A stretch of 64,000 nt of DNA from contig NC_044554.1 in NCBI RefSeq assembly GCF_007565055.1, forward strand, positions 143,901,463 through 143,965,462, in the 5' to 3' direction. This stretch comes from Rhinopithecus roxellana (lineage: Eukaryota; Chordata; Mammalia; Primates; Cercopithecidae). A model generated the notes under the pieces. It saw only the letters and a program-made list of their open reading frames with translations. It made no database searches and was not told the origin of the DNA. Shown piece by piece: positions 1-13,949 of the stretch; positions within the stretch are counted from its first letter, which is position 1, and each line of letters begins with the position of its first letter. Made by a program: the position numbers and the translations under genes.

Positions 1-1583
1 GTCTCTATAACATGAAAGTACAAGGTGAAGCAACAAGGGCTGATGTAGAAGCTGCAGCAAGTTATCCAGAAGATCTAGCCAAGATCATTGATGAAAGTGG
101 CTATCTTAAACAATGTATTTTCAGTGTAGATGAAACAGCTTTCTATTGGCAGAAGATGTCATCCAGGATATTTACAGCTAGAGAAGAGAAGACAATGCCT
201 GGCTTCAGAGCTTCAAAGGACAGGCTGACTCTCTCATTAGAGGCTAATGCAACTGGTGAGTTTAAGTTGAAACCCATACTCATTTGTCATTCTGAAAATC
301 CCAAGGCCCTTAAGAATTATGCTAAATCTACTCTGCCTGTGCTCTAGAAATGGAACAACAAATCCTTGGTAACAGCACATCTGTTTACAACATAGTTTAC
401 TGAATATTTTAACCCCACAGTGGAGACCTACTGCTCAGAAAGAGGGATTCCTTTGAAAATATTACTGCTTATTAACAATGGACCTGATCACCCAAGAGCT
501 CTGATGGAGATGTATGGGAGAGTAATGTTGTTTTCATGCCTGCTAACCCAACATCTGTTCTGCAGCCCATGAATCAAGGAGTTGTTTCAAATTTCAAGTC
601 TTAGTGTTTAAGAAATGCATTTCATAAGGCTGTAGCTGCCATAGATTAGTGATTTCTCTCATGGATCTGAGCAAAGTAAATTGAAAATTTTTGGAAAGTT
701 TTCACCCTGCTAGGTGTCATTAAGAATATTTGTGATTCATGGGAGGAGGCCAAAATATCAATATTTATGTAGGAGTTTGGAAGAACTGGATTCCAACACT
801 CATAAATGACTTACATAGGTTCAAGACTCCAGTGGAAGAAGTTATTTTAAATGTGGAAGACATAGCAAGAGAACTAGAATTAGAAATATAGTCTGGAGAT
901 GTGACTGAATTGCTGCAATCTCATCGTCAAACTTGAGTGGATGAGGAATGGCTTCTTATGGATGACCAAAGAAATGCCTTCTTGAGATGGAATGTACTCC
1001 TAGTGAAGATGCTGTGAACATTTTTGAAATCACAGCAAAGGATTTAGAATATTACATAATATTATTATTAATATAATAATATATTATTAGTTGATAAAGC
1101 AGCAACCGAGTTGGAGAGGATTCCAATTTTGAAAGATGTTCTACTGTGGGCCAAATAGTATCAAACAACATTGCATGCTGCACAGAAATCTTTCATGAAA
1201 AGAAGAGTCAATCAGTGCAGCAAACTTCATTGTTATCTTATTTTCAGAAATTGCTACAGCTACCCCAACCTTCAGCAACTGCTAGCCTGATCAGTCAGCA
1301 GCCATCAACCTTGAGGCAAGACCCTCCACCAGTAAAAAGATTACCACTGGCTGAAGGCTCAGATGATTGTTAGCAATTTTTAGCAGCAAAATACTTTTAA
1401 ATTAAATTATGTGTATTTTTTAGATATAATGCTGTTGCACACTTAATAGATTACAGTTTTATATAAACATAACTTCTATATGCACTAGGAAGCCAAAAAA
1501 ATTTTGTGACTTGCTTTATTGAGAAATTTGCTCTATTGCTGTGGTCTGGAACTGAAACTCACAATATCTCCAAGGTATACCTG
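1..1583 (+). mobile_element. Tigger1 (pogo/Tc1-like) DNA transposon, 3' part, cut by the window edge
   Basis: The left part of the element lies outside the window. Residues of a Tigger/TIGD1-like DDE transposase are readable in several frames: VDETAFYW at about 130-153, then RALMEMY near 498-518, and a C-terminal stretch rich in serine and glutamine ending at 1373. The right terminal inverted repeat ends in CCAAGGTATACCTG at 1583, followed by TA, the expected Tigger target dinucleotide. The frame is broken by a stop at 345 and later frameshifts. The motif usually read as LIDN is LINN here (around 471-479), so a catalytic aspartate appears changed. It is a dead fossil. A related copy lies at 29484-32481 on the other strand. 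Confidence 0.88.
12..1373 (+). pseudogene. Tigger1 transposase remnant
   Basis: The longest open piece (12-347, 111 codons) carries the central part of a pogo-family transposase, with the first DDE aspartate in VDETAFYW. A stop in place of a conserved codon ends it at 345-347. The reading continues through the second catalytic block near 460-520, then loses frame. The C-terminal tail reappears at 1146-1373 and ends with EGSDDC followed by TAG. An AT-rich insertion near 1053-1090 separates the two parts. It was originally a cut-and-paste transposase acting on the terminal repeats. It cannot make an active enzyme now. Confidence 0.85.
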
Positions 1584-3927
1584 TATTCAAAAACTTAATT
1601 ATCCAATTTAGCAAAGAATTTGCTCACATGAAGTTGTTCATTGACAAATGAATGAAGTTCTGACATTTGCTTGCTAACGAAAAAGAAAATAGCCAACACT
1701 CATGTTTATGGAACACTTTTTATTAATTGCAACCATAATTTAGGGAGGATACAGGAATTCAGCAAAAGTCAGCAAAAGCATTAGAAGAGATTTAATTGGC
1801 TATATGAAAATCATAAACATGAATATTACATCATTTTTAATAATTGTGTGCCATTTATTCTTCACGTTAGTAAGGTATATTTCAAAAATATATATGTATG
1901 TATTTTCTTTCTTAGCAAATTTATCAGCACAGCACTGACACTCTTTTACCCCCTTCACACTGCCTTAGTTTATCCATTAATTGCCAGCTCATTTCCTTCT
2001 TTGACATTCTCACATTTGTTTGGCTGAAACTTGAAATAGTTGTCAGAAAAAAAGTTGAGAAAGGTAATTTCTCCCCATTATCTCTGTTGTCTTAGGTACT
2101 TGATACTGGAAGCTGTGGATATTGGTTATAGTATTTAAGGTATTCCATTCTCTTTCTTCTAGTTACAAACTTTGCCTCTCTTGCCTTCCTGCCACAGAAG
2201 AGACTATGGAACTCAGACTTGATTAATTTGAGCAACAGTGATTAGTGGATTATCAAGTGTCCTAATCAAAGAGAGAATTTGTCTCTGGGTTTGATACATA
2301 GATTCTCAGGGGAACTTCTTCCTAGGGTGGTTAAGCTGGATCTTCTGGCAGGTTAAGTTCTCCACCATGTGAAGAAGGTATCTCTGCAGCAGGAGAAAAT
2401 GAGATTACTGTGCCAAGAGAGGTAATTCCTACAGTAGTGAACAGCAGATAGAGTACATCCTGGTAATGCTGACTCTCCAGACCCAGTTATTGTGGGCATT
2501 ACTTCTTGCAGCCATTGAGTTATTCTATTTTCCCAGCTATATGGGCAATATATTGATAGTTGCCTTAAGATAATTTGAGTTGACTTTCTCTTATTTGCAA
2601 CATTAGTGTCCTGACTCATAAAAATCCCTGTATATTTAGTGGGCAGGCTTCACTGAGTTTGCAAACTTCCTGAAATTCTATGCAAGATTTGTGTGTTTCT
2701 GTTTAGGTGCATTTTTACCCTCTGGGAATAGGGTTCCTGGCTTTCCTCAGATTTGAAAAAAGAACATATGCCCACAAAAGCTGACTAAAGTTAACGTGAG
2801 TCAAAATAAGCTAAATACATAGCTTTCTATGTCAGAATTTGTTCAGTATGTATCACACAAATCAAGTGGTGGTTACATTCACCTGAGCATGAATTTGAGT
2901 CTTTCTTTGATGTTTTTGACCTAGATTTCAAAGCTTCCTAGGAGTTTTAAGTCCCAAAGGCACTTAATTTTCACTTGATTTCTTCCTTGTTACTTTCTTC
3001 ACATAGTAACCTATTTGTATATGTGTGACATTGTTAGCATATTTCTCAGGAGAGACTAAAATGGAAGGCACTTGTTATTCACTTGATTTATGAAATTTCA
3101 AGAAGGATGAATGTGAATATGGAGTCAGTATCTGTATTTTATCAAAACTTCAAAAAATGACTTTTATCTATCTTTAGAAATAACTTTCAAGGAAATGACA
3201 TCAGGCATTAAACTCAAATTTGGTAACTATTTCTCAGATGTTTTAAGATTACTTTTACAAAGACTTCTGGATTAAGAGGACAATGAAATTAAGTTATAGA
3301 GTGGGAAGAACCTTTCTTGGGGGCAAATTAAAACTAGACTTATTGTGAAAGAGAAAACAGTAAAATATAAGAAACCTATCTTTTTCTCTTGTGATGTTAG
3401 CTATCAAGTGGAAAATAATTGCATTTGGTAAAAGCAAAATAAAGTGTTCCCAATACTATGCATTCAATACCTTTACTTCAGAAACAGCTAAAGCAATTTC
3501 AGAGGATGATTTTTGTCTAAGAAAGTAATTTATTGCTTGGATAAGCATGACACAGAAGGCTGTGCAGGTTCTGCTCGCCTAACTGAAGCAATATTTTGTC
3601 AGCCTCTGTAAGAGTTTTGATTGATTGTATCTATGGCACTAAAAAGAAATTATTTAAATCTTTAAAATGTAATGCACACAATAAAGTAATATAGTGAGTT
3701 CTTTGAAAATAAATCTTAATTGAAAATTAAAATGCAGTATATTTAACTTCATAAAAAATAAAAACACTTTCTCACTAGAGCCAATAGACAACATTATAAA
3801 TATCCTGTCAAAGTTGAAGTAAATAATGTTTAAGGCTTACAGAAGAATACAAATAGACTAAAATATCAGATTAATGGATAAGTCTAGTACTGAGAATTTA
3901 AGAGCTAAAGCTATGAAATTAGCTGGG
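1584..3927. other. Unassigned AT-rich sequence
   Basis: No Alu, recent L1, or recognisable coding segment was seen. A short antisense open frame at 2353-2619 has no recognisable motif and is probably chance. A stretch at 3541-3600 is a diverged copy of 4554-4613 (see findings), so at least that part may be an old repeat. Confidence 0.4.
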
Positions 3928-4256
<329 letters not shown>

Positions 4257-6201
4257 AACTGGACCATTTTAAGAAGAATTTTACTACATTTAAATTTGTG
4301 CACTTAGTTGAAATTTAGTGTTGCTTCTCTAAATCATACAAACCATTAAGTTGTTAGTTGAGAATGATTAACACACAGAAAGAAATTCTATCCTTAGTTC
4401 TAAGGCTGCAGTAGTTTATACCTATTTAATGGGTAGTTGGGCTAGTCTGACCTTTAAGGCTAGCTCATATTCTTGGAATCTACATCTTCACGAATACCTC
4501 TTATGCTATTGGCAATAATATTAATTCAAACATATGCACAGATAGGTTGATATATAAGCATGACACAGAAAGCTATTAAGTCCTTGTTCACTGAACTGAA
4601 ACAATATTTTACCATCCTTTACATGAGTGTGTGTATGTGTGTGGGTGTGTCTAAAAGAAAGGTTTGGGTACAAGATTAATGAATTGACCCCTGGATGTTC
4701 GTGATGACAGAACTCAGATTTTCATGAGAATTCATTACAATAGAACTGCAAATTAACATGGCTTTAGGTGTTGTGTTCAGCTCCAAGAAGAAAATGTTTG
4801 ATGCAAAGAAATCTGGTTTGAGACAAGAAATATGTGACTTATTATTCTTTATTATCTACTTACTGAAATTCTTTATTACTTCCATAAGATACCTAACCCT
4901 GATGTCGAAAGTAGTAACTGATCCCAAGCTAAACCATGCTGTGAAACAGTTTGGCACCATTTAAGTTGTTATTTTATGTGACATGCAGATGGAGTTTTAA
5001 AACACAAAATAACCAACAGACCCATGTGGCAATTCCTCATTCCTCACACCAAAGACTTTATAGATACTAAGGAGTATATAAAACACCACACTCTCACCCA
5101 TGGATAATACTAATACCGAGTTACAAGGTTTTCACCCTTATACTGCCAGAAAGGAAATTGCAAACAGATGATATAGACAGTTCATTGATATGCTTAATAC
5201 ACTTACTCCATGAAGTGTAGAAAAACTGCCAAAAAAAGAAATGAACAGCATTCCAAATGCTTACGAAGTTAATGTTATATTTTAGAAAAGTAATGACTGA
5301 AAACCATTTTCTACTTCATACATGCTACTTAGATATCTGCACAAGCTTTCCCCTCACATATAAAAAACTGAAAGTAAATGTAAAACACCAATAAAGCTGG
5401 CCACTAATATTGCCACTTCAAGAAGATGGACAATAATGTGACACCTTTCATAGCTGACAGGATTTCTGCCAGAGGCTTGATAGATTGTCCTCTACCAGGT
5501 TACTTCTAACTATTTCTCAATTACAAGCTTATTATGTTCCTCCAAAATACTAACCTAGCCAAATAAATAACTGTTGTTTCTGAAAAGAGCATCTGCCCTG
5601 TGTCCCTTCTTCTATTCTATTTTAATAAATCAGGGTCAGCACATGACAAAAAAAAAAAAAACTGAAATCTTCTCTACTAGTCTCTCTGGAAATACAGCAT
5701 CTAAAATTAATCCTAAGCATCCACTTTTGTGCTTTCTCCCCTCATACCTTATAATGACACCTCTACCTTTTCTGATTCACAGGTAACTCCTAAACTAAAG
5801 GTACATCAGACCCAACAGGCAGAAAAAGAGCCTGCAAGGCAAGAGAATGAGACCCAAATGCTGCACCAGTTTAAGTTGAAGTACAAAGGAGGCCAAAAGT
5901 TTACCCTACTATGTTTGATTTTTAAAATTCTATAGCCCATTTTAGGTTAAAAATCCTATCACCTGTTTTTTCAAAATGTCTACCCCCATCCCAAACATGA
6001 GGACCACTTTTTCTACCCTCTTCCAAATGTGAAACCTGCTGAGAAATTAAAAAGAAAGAAGTCAATAGGCACTGAGGAAAAAGATGGGTCTCAGAGTAGA
6101 TTTGCGGTAGGTACAAAACATTTAAAGTATTAGTATAAGTCCTTTAACAAAAGTAAGATAATTATTTTACTTTCAGAATTTTTATTTGCATAACTTTGTT
6201 T
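4257..6201. other. Mostly unassigned sequence
   Basis: A GT-rich simple stretch lies at about 4626-4651. Positions 4554-4613 match 3541-3600. Short open frames at 4758-4964 and 5574-5935 have no recognisable domain. No clear young repeat was seen. Confidence 0.4.
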
Positions 6202-7008
<807 letters not shown>

Positions 7009-7085
7009 GAGAGTTTACATTAGAATCAGTTCTGAAGCTTTTTAGAAAACAAATTCTCGGGCCCCACTCTGCACATAGGGCTAGA
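7009..7085 (+). repeat. MER5A-like fragment
   Basis: The stretch TTAGAATCAGTTCTGAAGC followed by a GGGCCCCACTCT box resembles the conserved core of the MER5A non-autonomous hAT element. Only about 75 bases can be matched from memory. Confidence 0.5.
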
Positions 7086-7287
7086 TATGTTTTAAAAGCT
7101 GTACAAATTGATATACATGCTATGACATGATGGATATATAGAGACATGATGGAAACATTCCCGCCAAAGTCAGGAACAAGGTAAGGATACCTATCAGCTC
7201 CACTACTACTAAACTTAGACCAAAGCTATTAGCTGGTGAAATCATACAAGGGAAAATAAGCAGCATTGTAAGAATTTGAAAAGAAAG

Positions 7288-7437
7288 GACCCAGTGCAGT
7301 AGTGCATACCTGGCAACTGAAGTCCTAGCTACTTGGGAGGCTGAATGGGAGGAGGGCTTGAGCCCAGGAGTTTGAGGCCAGCCTGAAAAACACAGGGAGA
7401 TCCTATTTCTTAAAAACTAAAAATAAAAATAAAAAAA
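7288..7437 (+). mobile_element. Alu monomer-like fragment (FLAM/FRAM type)
   Basis: A single diverged arm with the CTAGCTACTTGGGAGGCTGA core and an A-rich 3' end. No second arm follows. It sits inside the old L1M. Confidence 0.7.
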
Positions 7438-7904
7438 ATTAGAAAACAGTAAAACTGTATGTAATGACATATGATACATTGGTATACCGAAAACACGGAA
7501 GATAATCAATGCTAAGACTAACACAAGTAAGAAAAAACATTTAATAAGGTAGCAGATATTAAAAATATATAATTAAAGAAGCAAATGTTTAAAATAAGGG
7601 CAGAAAGAAATATTTAGAACTAAATCAACAAAAACTGTGCAAAACCTATGTAAGAAAAACCTTAAAATACTCAAATTCAGAAAGTAGTCCTGAAGTAATG
7701 GAAAGACATCCTTTTTCTTTGGGAAAGAAAACTCGATATTATAAAGATGTAAATTCCCTTCAATTTAATATATCAATTAAATGTGATCCCAATAAAGATA
7801 CTCTGAAGTTGTTGTTATTTGATGAAGCTAGATTAATGCTAAGATTCATGTGGAAAAGTAAACATGCAAGAATACATAGGGAAACTCCAAATAAAGAAAA
7901 GCTA

Positions 7905-8717
<813 letters not shown>

Positions 8718-8775
8718 TCACTGGGGGGAAATGATAGTCTTTAACAAAAATCATATTCAAATATTAGAATTTTGG

Positions 8776-9075
8776 AGCCAGGTGCAGTGGCTCATGCCCC
8801 AGGACTTTGGGAGGCTGAGACAGGAGGATCACTTGAGGCCATGAGTTCAAGACCAGCCTGGGCAAAATAGTGAGGCCTCATCTATACAAAACATTAAATA
8901 AAATTAGCTGGACCTGGTGGCATGTGCCTGTGGTCCCAGCTACTGGGGAGGCTGAGGTGAGAGGATTACTTGGGCCTTTGGAAGTTGAGACTACAGTAAA
9001 TGGTGATCATGCTCCTGTACTCTATCCAGCCTGGGCATCAGAGCAACACTCTGTCTCAGACCAAAAAAAAAAAAA
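8776..9075 (+). mobile_element. Alu (AluJ-like), + strand
   Basis: A diverged two-arm Alu with a short deletion in the left arm and a poly-A tail at 9063-9075. Flanking copies AGAATTTTGG (8766-8775) and AGAATTTAGG (9076-9085) look like a one-mismatch target-site duplication. Confidence 0.88.
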
Positions 9076-9524
9076 AGAATTTAGGAAAAAGACAAAATTA
9101 GGTCCATACTTCATCTATTCAAAAGAGAATTCTCCAAACACATCAGGTATCCAAATGTAAAATATTAAATCATATAATTACTCAAAGAGAAAATGAATGA
9201 GTTCATTTAAGACATGAATGTCAGTGCTGCTACGTACATGATCCCGTACCAGACACCGTATATAGGTGATCTCAACGAAAAGTTGCCCAAAACTCAGTGA
9301 GGAAGATACATTGTCATCATACCCACTCTGTCAATGGAGAAACCTGATGCAGATAAGCTACAAGATAGAAGGCCACATATTTCCCTGGGTGGTCTCTCTC
9401 ACCCTGATCATGTAAATTAACAGCTTATATTCATAGATGTATTCAGAGCCTAAAGAAGATTTTAAGAAACAAGGTATCATACCCATTATAGGCCGCCTTG
9501 CAGCCTTCTTCAAATTCCTCATGC

Positions 9525-10490
9525 CGCAGAACCTGCAGTGTAATGACAACAGTTAAGTCCAGGCCATTTTGGGAAAAGCAAGGGAAGATACTGCTGAAAG
9601 GTCGCAGGCTCCTTACAGACGCTCTCAAGGCTAGAGCTGTGCCAAAAGTTTTCTTCTCTAGCCATCTATAATACATAAAGAAGCTGCTCATCGATAAGCT
9701 GAAGGGTGTCAGCCTCCTTAAGATGAAATTCGAGGACATGAGGGATTGGTCCAACATAGTAATGCCACAAGAATAATGAGGATTTTTGCCAAACCTGACC
9801 ATGTTAACATGACATATCCAAAGACTCAGCTTTAGCACTCACTGCCTTTGTTATTGATTTGTGACAATTTCTGTGACCCTGGGAATCTGGGGACAATTCT
9901 GAGATCTCCAGCTGGGGCAGGCTGCAGCAAAGTGTTACTCATTTTGAAATGTGTGGATGCCTAGGAGCCCAAAGTGCTACAGGTGGGTATGGGTGTACTT
10001 TTCCAGGTGCCCATTATCAGTAGTCTGAAAACAAAAACAGTGGCAAATTACCTGCCCCCTGACACCCAGGTCTGTTTGGCTGACAACCGAAGCCTTTATG
10101 CTGAGGCTCAGATGTCTAATAAAGACAGTGACTATGGCTGGGTGTGTGATTGGCGATTCCTGAAGTTTCACAAAAGTACGAAGAAAGGGAAGGTCTAGAA
10201 ACTGGAGCCAGTAAAGGTTTGCTACCTGTTACTGAGGTTCAGAGTTATGACTTCAACTGGACAGAGGCACCAGCAGCTGCAGTGGTTGGCAGCAAGACCT
10301 ACGGCATGAGTCTGGATTTTCTGTAGTTGGCCGAGGGCCCTGGGGGCAACAGGCTGCTGATCCCTGTTGCACCTGGTGTGGACAGCCTCAACTCAGCCAT
10401 GGCTGCATGCATCCCGCTTTTTGAAGGGAAAAGACAACAGCAGGTGAGGGCGGAACACTTGAGCAGGGACAGGAGTTACCACTGAGAGGG
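9525..10490 (+). pseudogene. MRM3: Processed pseudogene of MRM3 (RNMTL1), mitochondrial rRNA 2'-O-methyltransferase
   Basis: The functional parent is a SpoU/TrmH-type methyltransferase that modifies mitochondrial 16S rRNA. Translating the plus strand in three frames gives segments in the order of that protein: VMTTVKSRPFWEKQGK (from about 9540), DKLKGVSLLKMKFEDM (near 9695), IFAKPDHVNMTYPKTQL (9780-9833), MSNKDSDYGWVCDWRFLKFHK (10110-10172), then in a new frame ETGAS, VQSYDFNWTEAPAAAV and LLIPVAPGVDSLNSAM (10357-10404), ending RAEHLSRDRSYH and TGA (10450-10486). No introns separate them. Frameshifts and stops (for example at 9655, 9774, 10196 and 10324) rule out a protein. The N-terminal third is missing, so the copy is 5'-truncated. 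Identification is from memory of the family; alignment was not possible. Downstream sequence to about 11050 could be retained 3' UTR, but no clean poly-A tail was found. Confidence 0.85.
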
Positions 10491-12217
10491 GACACAGAAG
10501 TTCTGCTGAGGACATCTCCAGCTCCCGCTATCCCAGCACATCGTTAGGAGGCTGGCAGAGTCGGAAACTATGGCTTCTCAGTTGGTGACTGTGGCCTCCA
10601 CGTTCAGGAAGCAAGAGGTAGGCATGATGCCATCATATGGTTGTAGGAAAAATCAGAATTTCCATAAATTTCTGCTATTCCTCAGAAATAACAGGTCAAA
10701 ATCCTTCCTGAGAACCCCCATCTCTTCACTGATTTTGAGGTTATATCTTATTTTTTTTCCCTTAGTGACAATGCAAATAGGGGATCCACATGGCTCTATA
10801 TGTGTGTTTTTAAAAATTGTCCACTGAGAAGCATTTTGTGCCCAGAAATCTCCTGAAAGCATCATCTTGGGCAGGGAGGAATTTGCTCCACCAGCTGGTG
10901 GGTGTTTTACAATCATCAAGCACTGGTTATAGGTCATGGCAAAGTCACTCACATGTGATCATTGGTCAGTGGTAAATAAAATAATCTATAAAGTGTAGAA
11001 CCAGCAGATTACATTGAAAAGTTCTATTTGTGTGGTCAAAAACAAATAAATAAAACATGAATGTAGAGAAACCCTTTCTAACTATGAGTCAAAATCTAGA
11101 AGCATTAAGAGAAAATATTTTACTTTGTAGCTCTTATTGCCAAAGGGATTTTTATCCAATGGAAGGCTGAGCGTTTCCTCACCAGAGCAAGAAAAATCAG
11201 CCAGAGGCATCTGGGATGAACCTTGCAGTTACAGGACCAGTGCCCAGACCATCTGTGAGATTTGGGCAAAACTGTTCATCAAGTGCAGCTTATCTCTACC
11301 CTTCTCAGTGTTGTCCACCTCATTGAACTAGGATTATGCCTTTTCTTCCCTACTAGTACTCCACCAAAATTAGAGTCTCTAGTCTGTTTCTCCAATACCT
11401 AGAGGCCCTGCATGGAATTTACTACCATTTTCCCACCAAAGGCCACATCCTATTCTAGAATTCTCCATACTATTAGTCGTTAATTAAGGACCTGCTTTAA
11501 AATAATAACCCAGAACCAGAATGCCATCAAATTGACTTCTTCTGGTACTTTTGCTTCCTTGTACATATTTATACTCTGATATGACATGGACTCCTTGCAT
11601 TACCTGTCATCTCTAATAATTACTGCACAATTGGTTCTTCTGAAATAACGACTCTTGTTAGGACCAAGAGCAGGACTTCTTTCAACTTCGCATTTTGGAC
11701 TATTAGCTTGGTTTCCTCAGTGTTTTACCTGCAGTGAAGTCACTCTTCTCAATGATGCTTTTCCCACGCAATCCTGCCTTGCCTTTCCTGTGTCCAGTCC
11801 CCATGGCTAGAATTAACTAGCTTTCTTTAATCACCAAATTGCCTTTCATTATGCTGTGGCAGACATCAGAGCGCTCACCTACATCAGTTCTTTCTTTCTG
11901 GAAATGTGATGCATTAAACTTCCCTGCCCATCTTTTAGTTAGGTGACATTGTCTTAGGTCAAGTTTCCCAGATCCAATCTGTAAGACAAGAATGTATATG
12001 CAAATGATGTATTAAAGAAATATTCTCAAGGAAGACTGTAAGGATGTGATAGAAGCAAGACAGAGAATGAAATAAAGCCAAGAAAGGCAGAAGTCCCACA
12101 CAGGGTAAGCTTTAGGAAGATCCCACAGGAGAATTTTGGAGGGCAAGCAATTTCTCAGGGTTGTCCCAACCTGAAGCAAGGGAGCTGAGCTAATATTCCT
12201 GTACAAAACAGCCTCTA
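10491..12217. other. Unassigned sequence, possibly including MRM3 3' UTR
   Basis: The first 500 or so bases may continue the MRM3 retrocopy; AATAAA-like signals occur at 10974 and 11045-11060. The remainder (11060-12217) shows short open frames only and no repeat that I can name. Confidence 0.35.
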
Positions 12218-12229
12218 ATCAATAGCCAC

Positions 12230-12532
12230 AGCCAGGTGCTGTGGCTCACGCCTATAATCCCAACACTTTGGGAGGCTGAGGCAGTCAAATCTCTTGAGCC
12301 CAAAAGTTTGAGACCAACTTGGGCAACATAGTGAGAGCCCATCTCTATAAAAAATTAGCTAAGCATAATAGTGCTCACCTGTAGTCCCAACTCCTTGGGA
12401 GGATGAAATGGGAGGCTGAAATTGCTTGAGCCTGGGAGGTCGAAGCTGCAGTGAGCTGTGAACACACCACTATACTCAGCCTGGGCGACAGAGTGAGACC
12501 TAGTCTCAAAAAAAAAAGAAAAAAAAAAAAAA
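12230..12532 (+). mobile_element. Alu (AluJ-like), + strand
   Basis: A diverged full-length Alu with an interrupted A tail. The flanks ATCAATAGCCAC (12218-12229) and ATCAGCAGCCAC (12533-12544) form a target-site duplication with one mismatch. Confidence 0.9.
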
Positions 12533-12544
12533 ATCAGCAGCCAC

Positions 12545-12990
12545 TTAAGTATGCACCAGGCATTTCTGGCTCTTGTTGCAAAGGGGCTCCAGTAACCTAA
12601 ATGGAAGCCATTGAAGAAAAGTCACAGGTGCTGGCCATTGAATACATGCCAATCGGGGATTTAAGCCAAGGACAGACATTGTCTGTTTCAGGTCTCAAGT
12701 GAGTAGCTCTCTGGCCAATGATTTCTGAATGGAAATTATCGATCACAGTGAATTTCATTTTCAGTGTGCACTCCTCCAGCATTTTTTTCTCCTTCCTTGT
12801 CAATCTAGGAGTCCATCTGCTTTAGAAAATGCAGCATCATAAGGTGGTAGAGTCTGGTCAGATTGTATCTTTGAGTTAAGCAAGCAGAGCCTTCTTCTGA
12901 CCTATGTTAGACATTTCTATTAAGTGAGAAATAAACTTAGTATGTGTTTGTTATTATAGCACATCCCCTCCTATCCTGACTAATATATAT
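12545..12990. other. Unassigned sequence
   Basis: A short antisense open frame (12597-12803) shows no recognisable motif. No repeat was recognised. Confidence 0.35.
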
Positions 12991-12994
12991 CCAA

Positions 12995-13380
12995 TATATG
13001 CATTTTTCATTCAAAAATATTTGCTGAGCAAATATCATGTGCTAGATATTATGCTAGAGAATATAAAGACAAAAAAAGAAATGTTCCTTTTCCTTAGAAA
13101 GTCCCTTATCATAATAGAGTCTAGTTAGTGCCATGATGGAGATAAGCGGTGGGACCCAGAATGCTATGTGAGCAATGAGTAGAAGACTCTAAATGAGACA
13201 GCAAGGCAGGCAAGGCTCCTTAGAGGTTTCATATGAGTCATATTATAAAGCATGAGTTAAAATTAGCTAGAAAAATAAGGGGGCTGGGAAAGGAAGGTCA
13301 ATAGAAGCAGCCAGAACATGAGATGCAAAGTTCTGATTTGTGAAGGACAGGATACACTGATGACTCACTAATATATAACA
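12995..13380 (-). repeat. L2-like LINE fragment, - strand
   Basis: The segment starting TTCATTCAAAAATATTTGC and running into ATCATGTGCTAGATATTATG resembles the inverted 3' end of mammalian L2. It is followed by the expected but heavily diverged body (GGAGATAAGCGGTGGG, AAGGCTCCTTAGAGG). Assignment is by pattern memory. Confidence 0.5.
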
Positions 13381-13843
13381 ACGTACAAAGTAGTATTTTG
13401 ATCTTTTTTTTGTTGTAGCTTGGCCTGTCACATTGAACCACAGACTAGTTAATCGACAGGAAGTAATTTCAAATGATGAGCTACCTCATGACCTAAGGCA
13501 AATTATTATTTTACTTCTCTGTGTCCTGTTTACCTATTCTGAAAGATGAAAGTACTGACCGGCTTCATAGAGATGTTGTTTAATTACTATTCAAAGTTGC
13601 TTTGAAAATATCAAGCCCTTCTCAAACAAAGTACTAGTACAATTTCCTTGGGAGCTGTGCTAACAGATGACAATGTAGGTTTAAATCTTTAGACTGGAAT
13701 AAATCTAAAGAAAAAAATAATTATTGATTCCATTCCACTAGCATTAGAGAACTTTCTACTTACATGTCTTTAATTATCTCAGGCTAAAAAAAAAAAAAAT
13801 GGTAAAGGTATGATTATACCATGACAAGAACAGGAAAATTTTT
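13381..13843. other. Unassigned sequence
   Basis: AT-rich sequence with an A13 run near 13787-13799. Nothing recognisable. Confidence 0.35.
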
Positions 13844-13949
13844 AAAGTTACCGTCACTGGGCCGCACATGGGCTCATGCCTGCTATGCTAGCACTTTGGG
13901 AGGTCAAGGTGGGCAGATCGCTTAAGCTCAGGAATTCAAGACCAACCTG

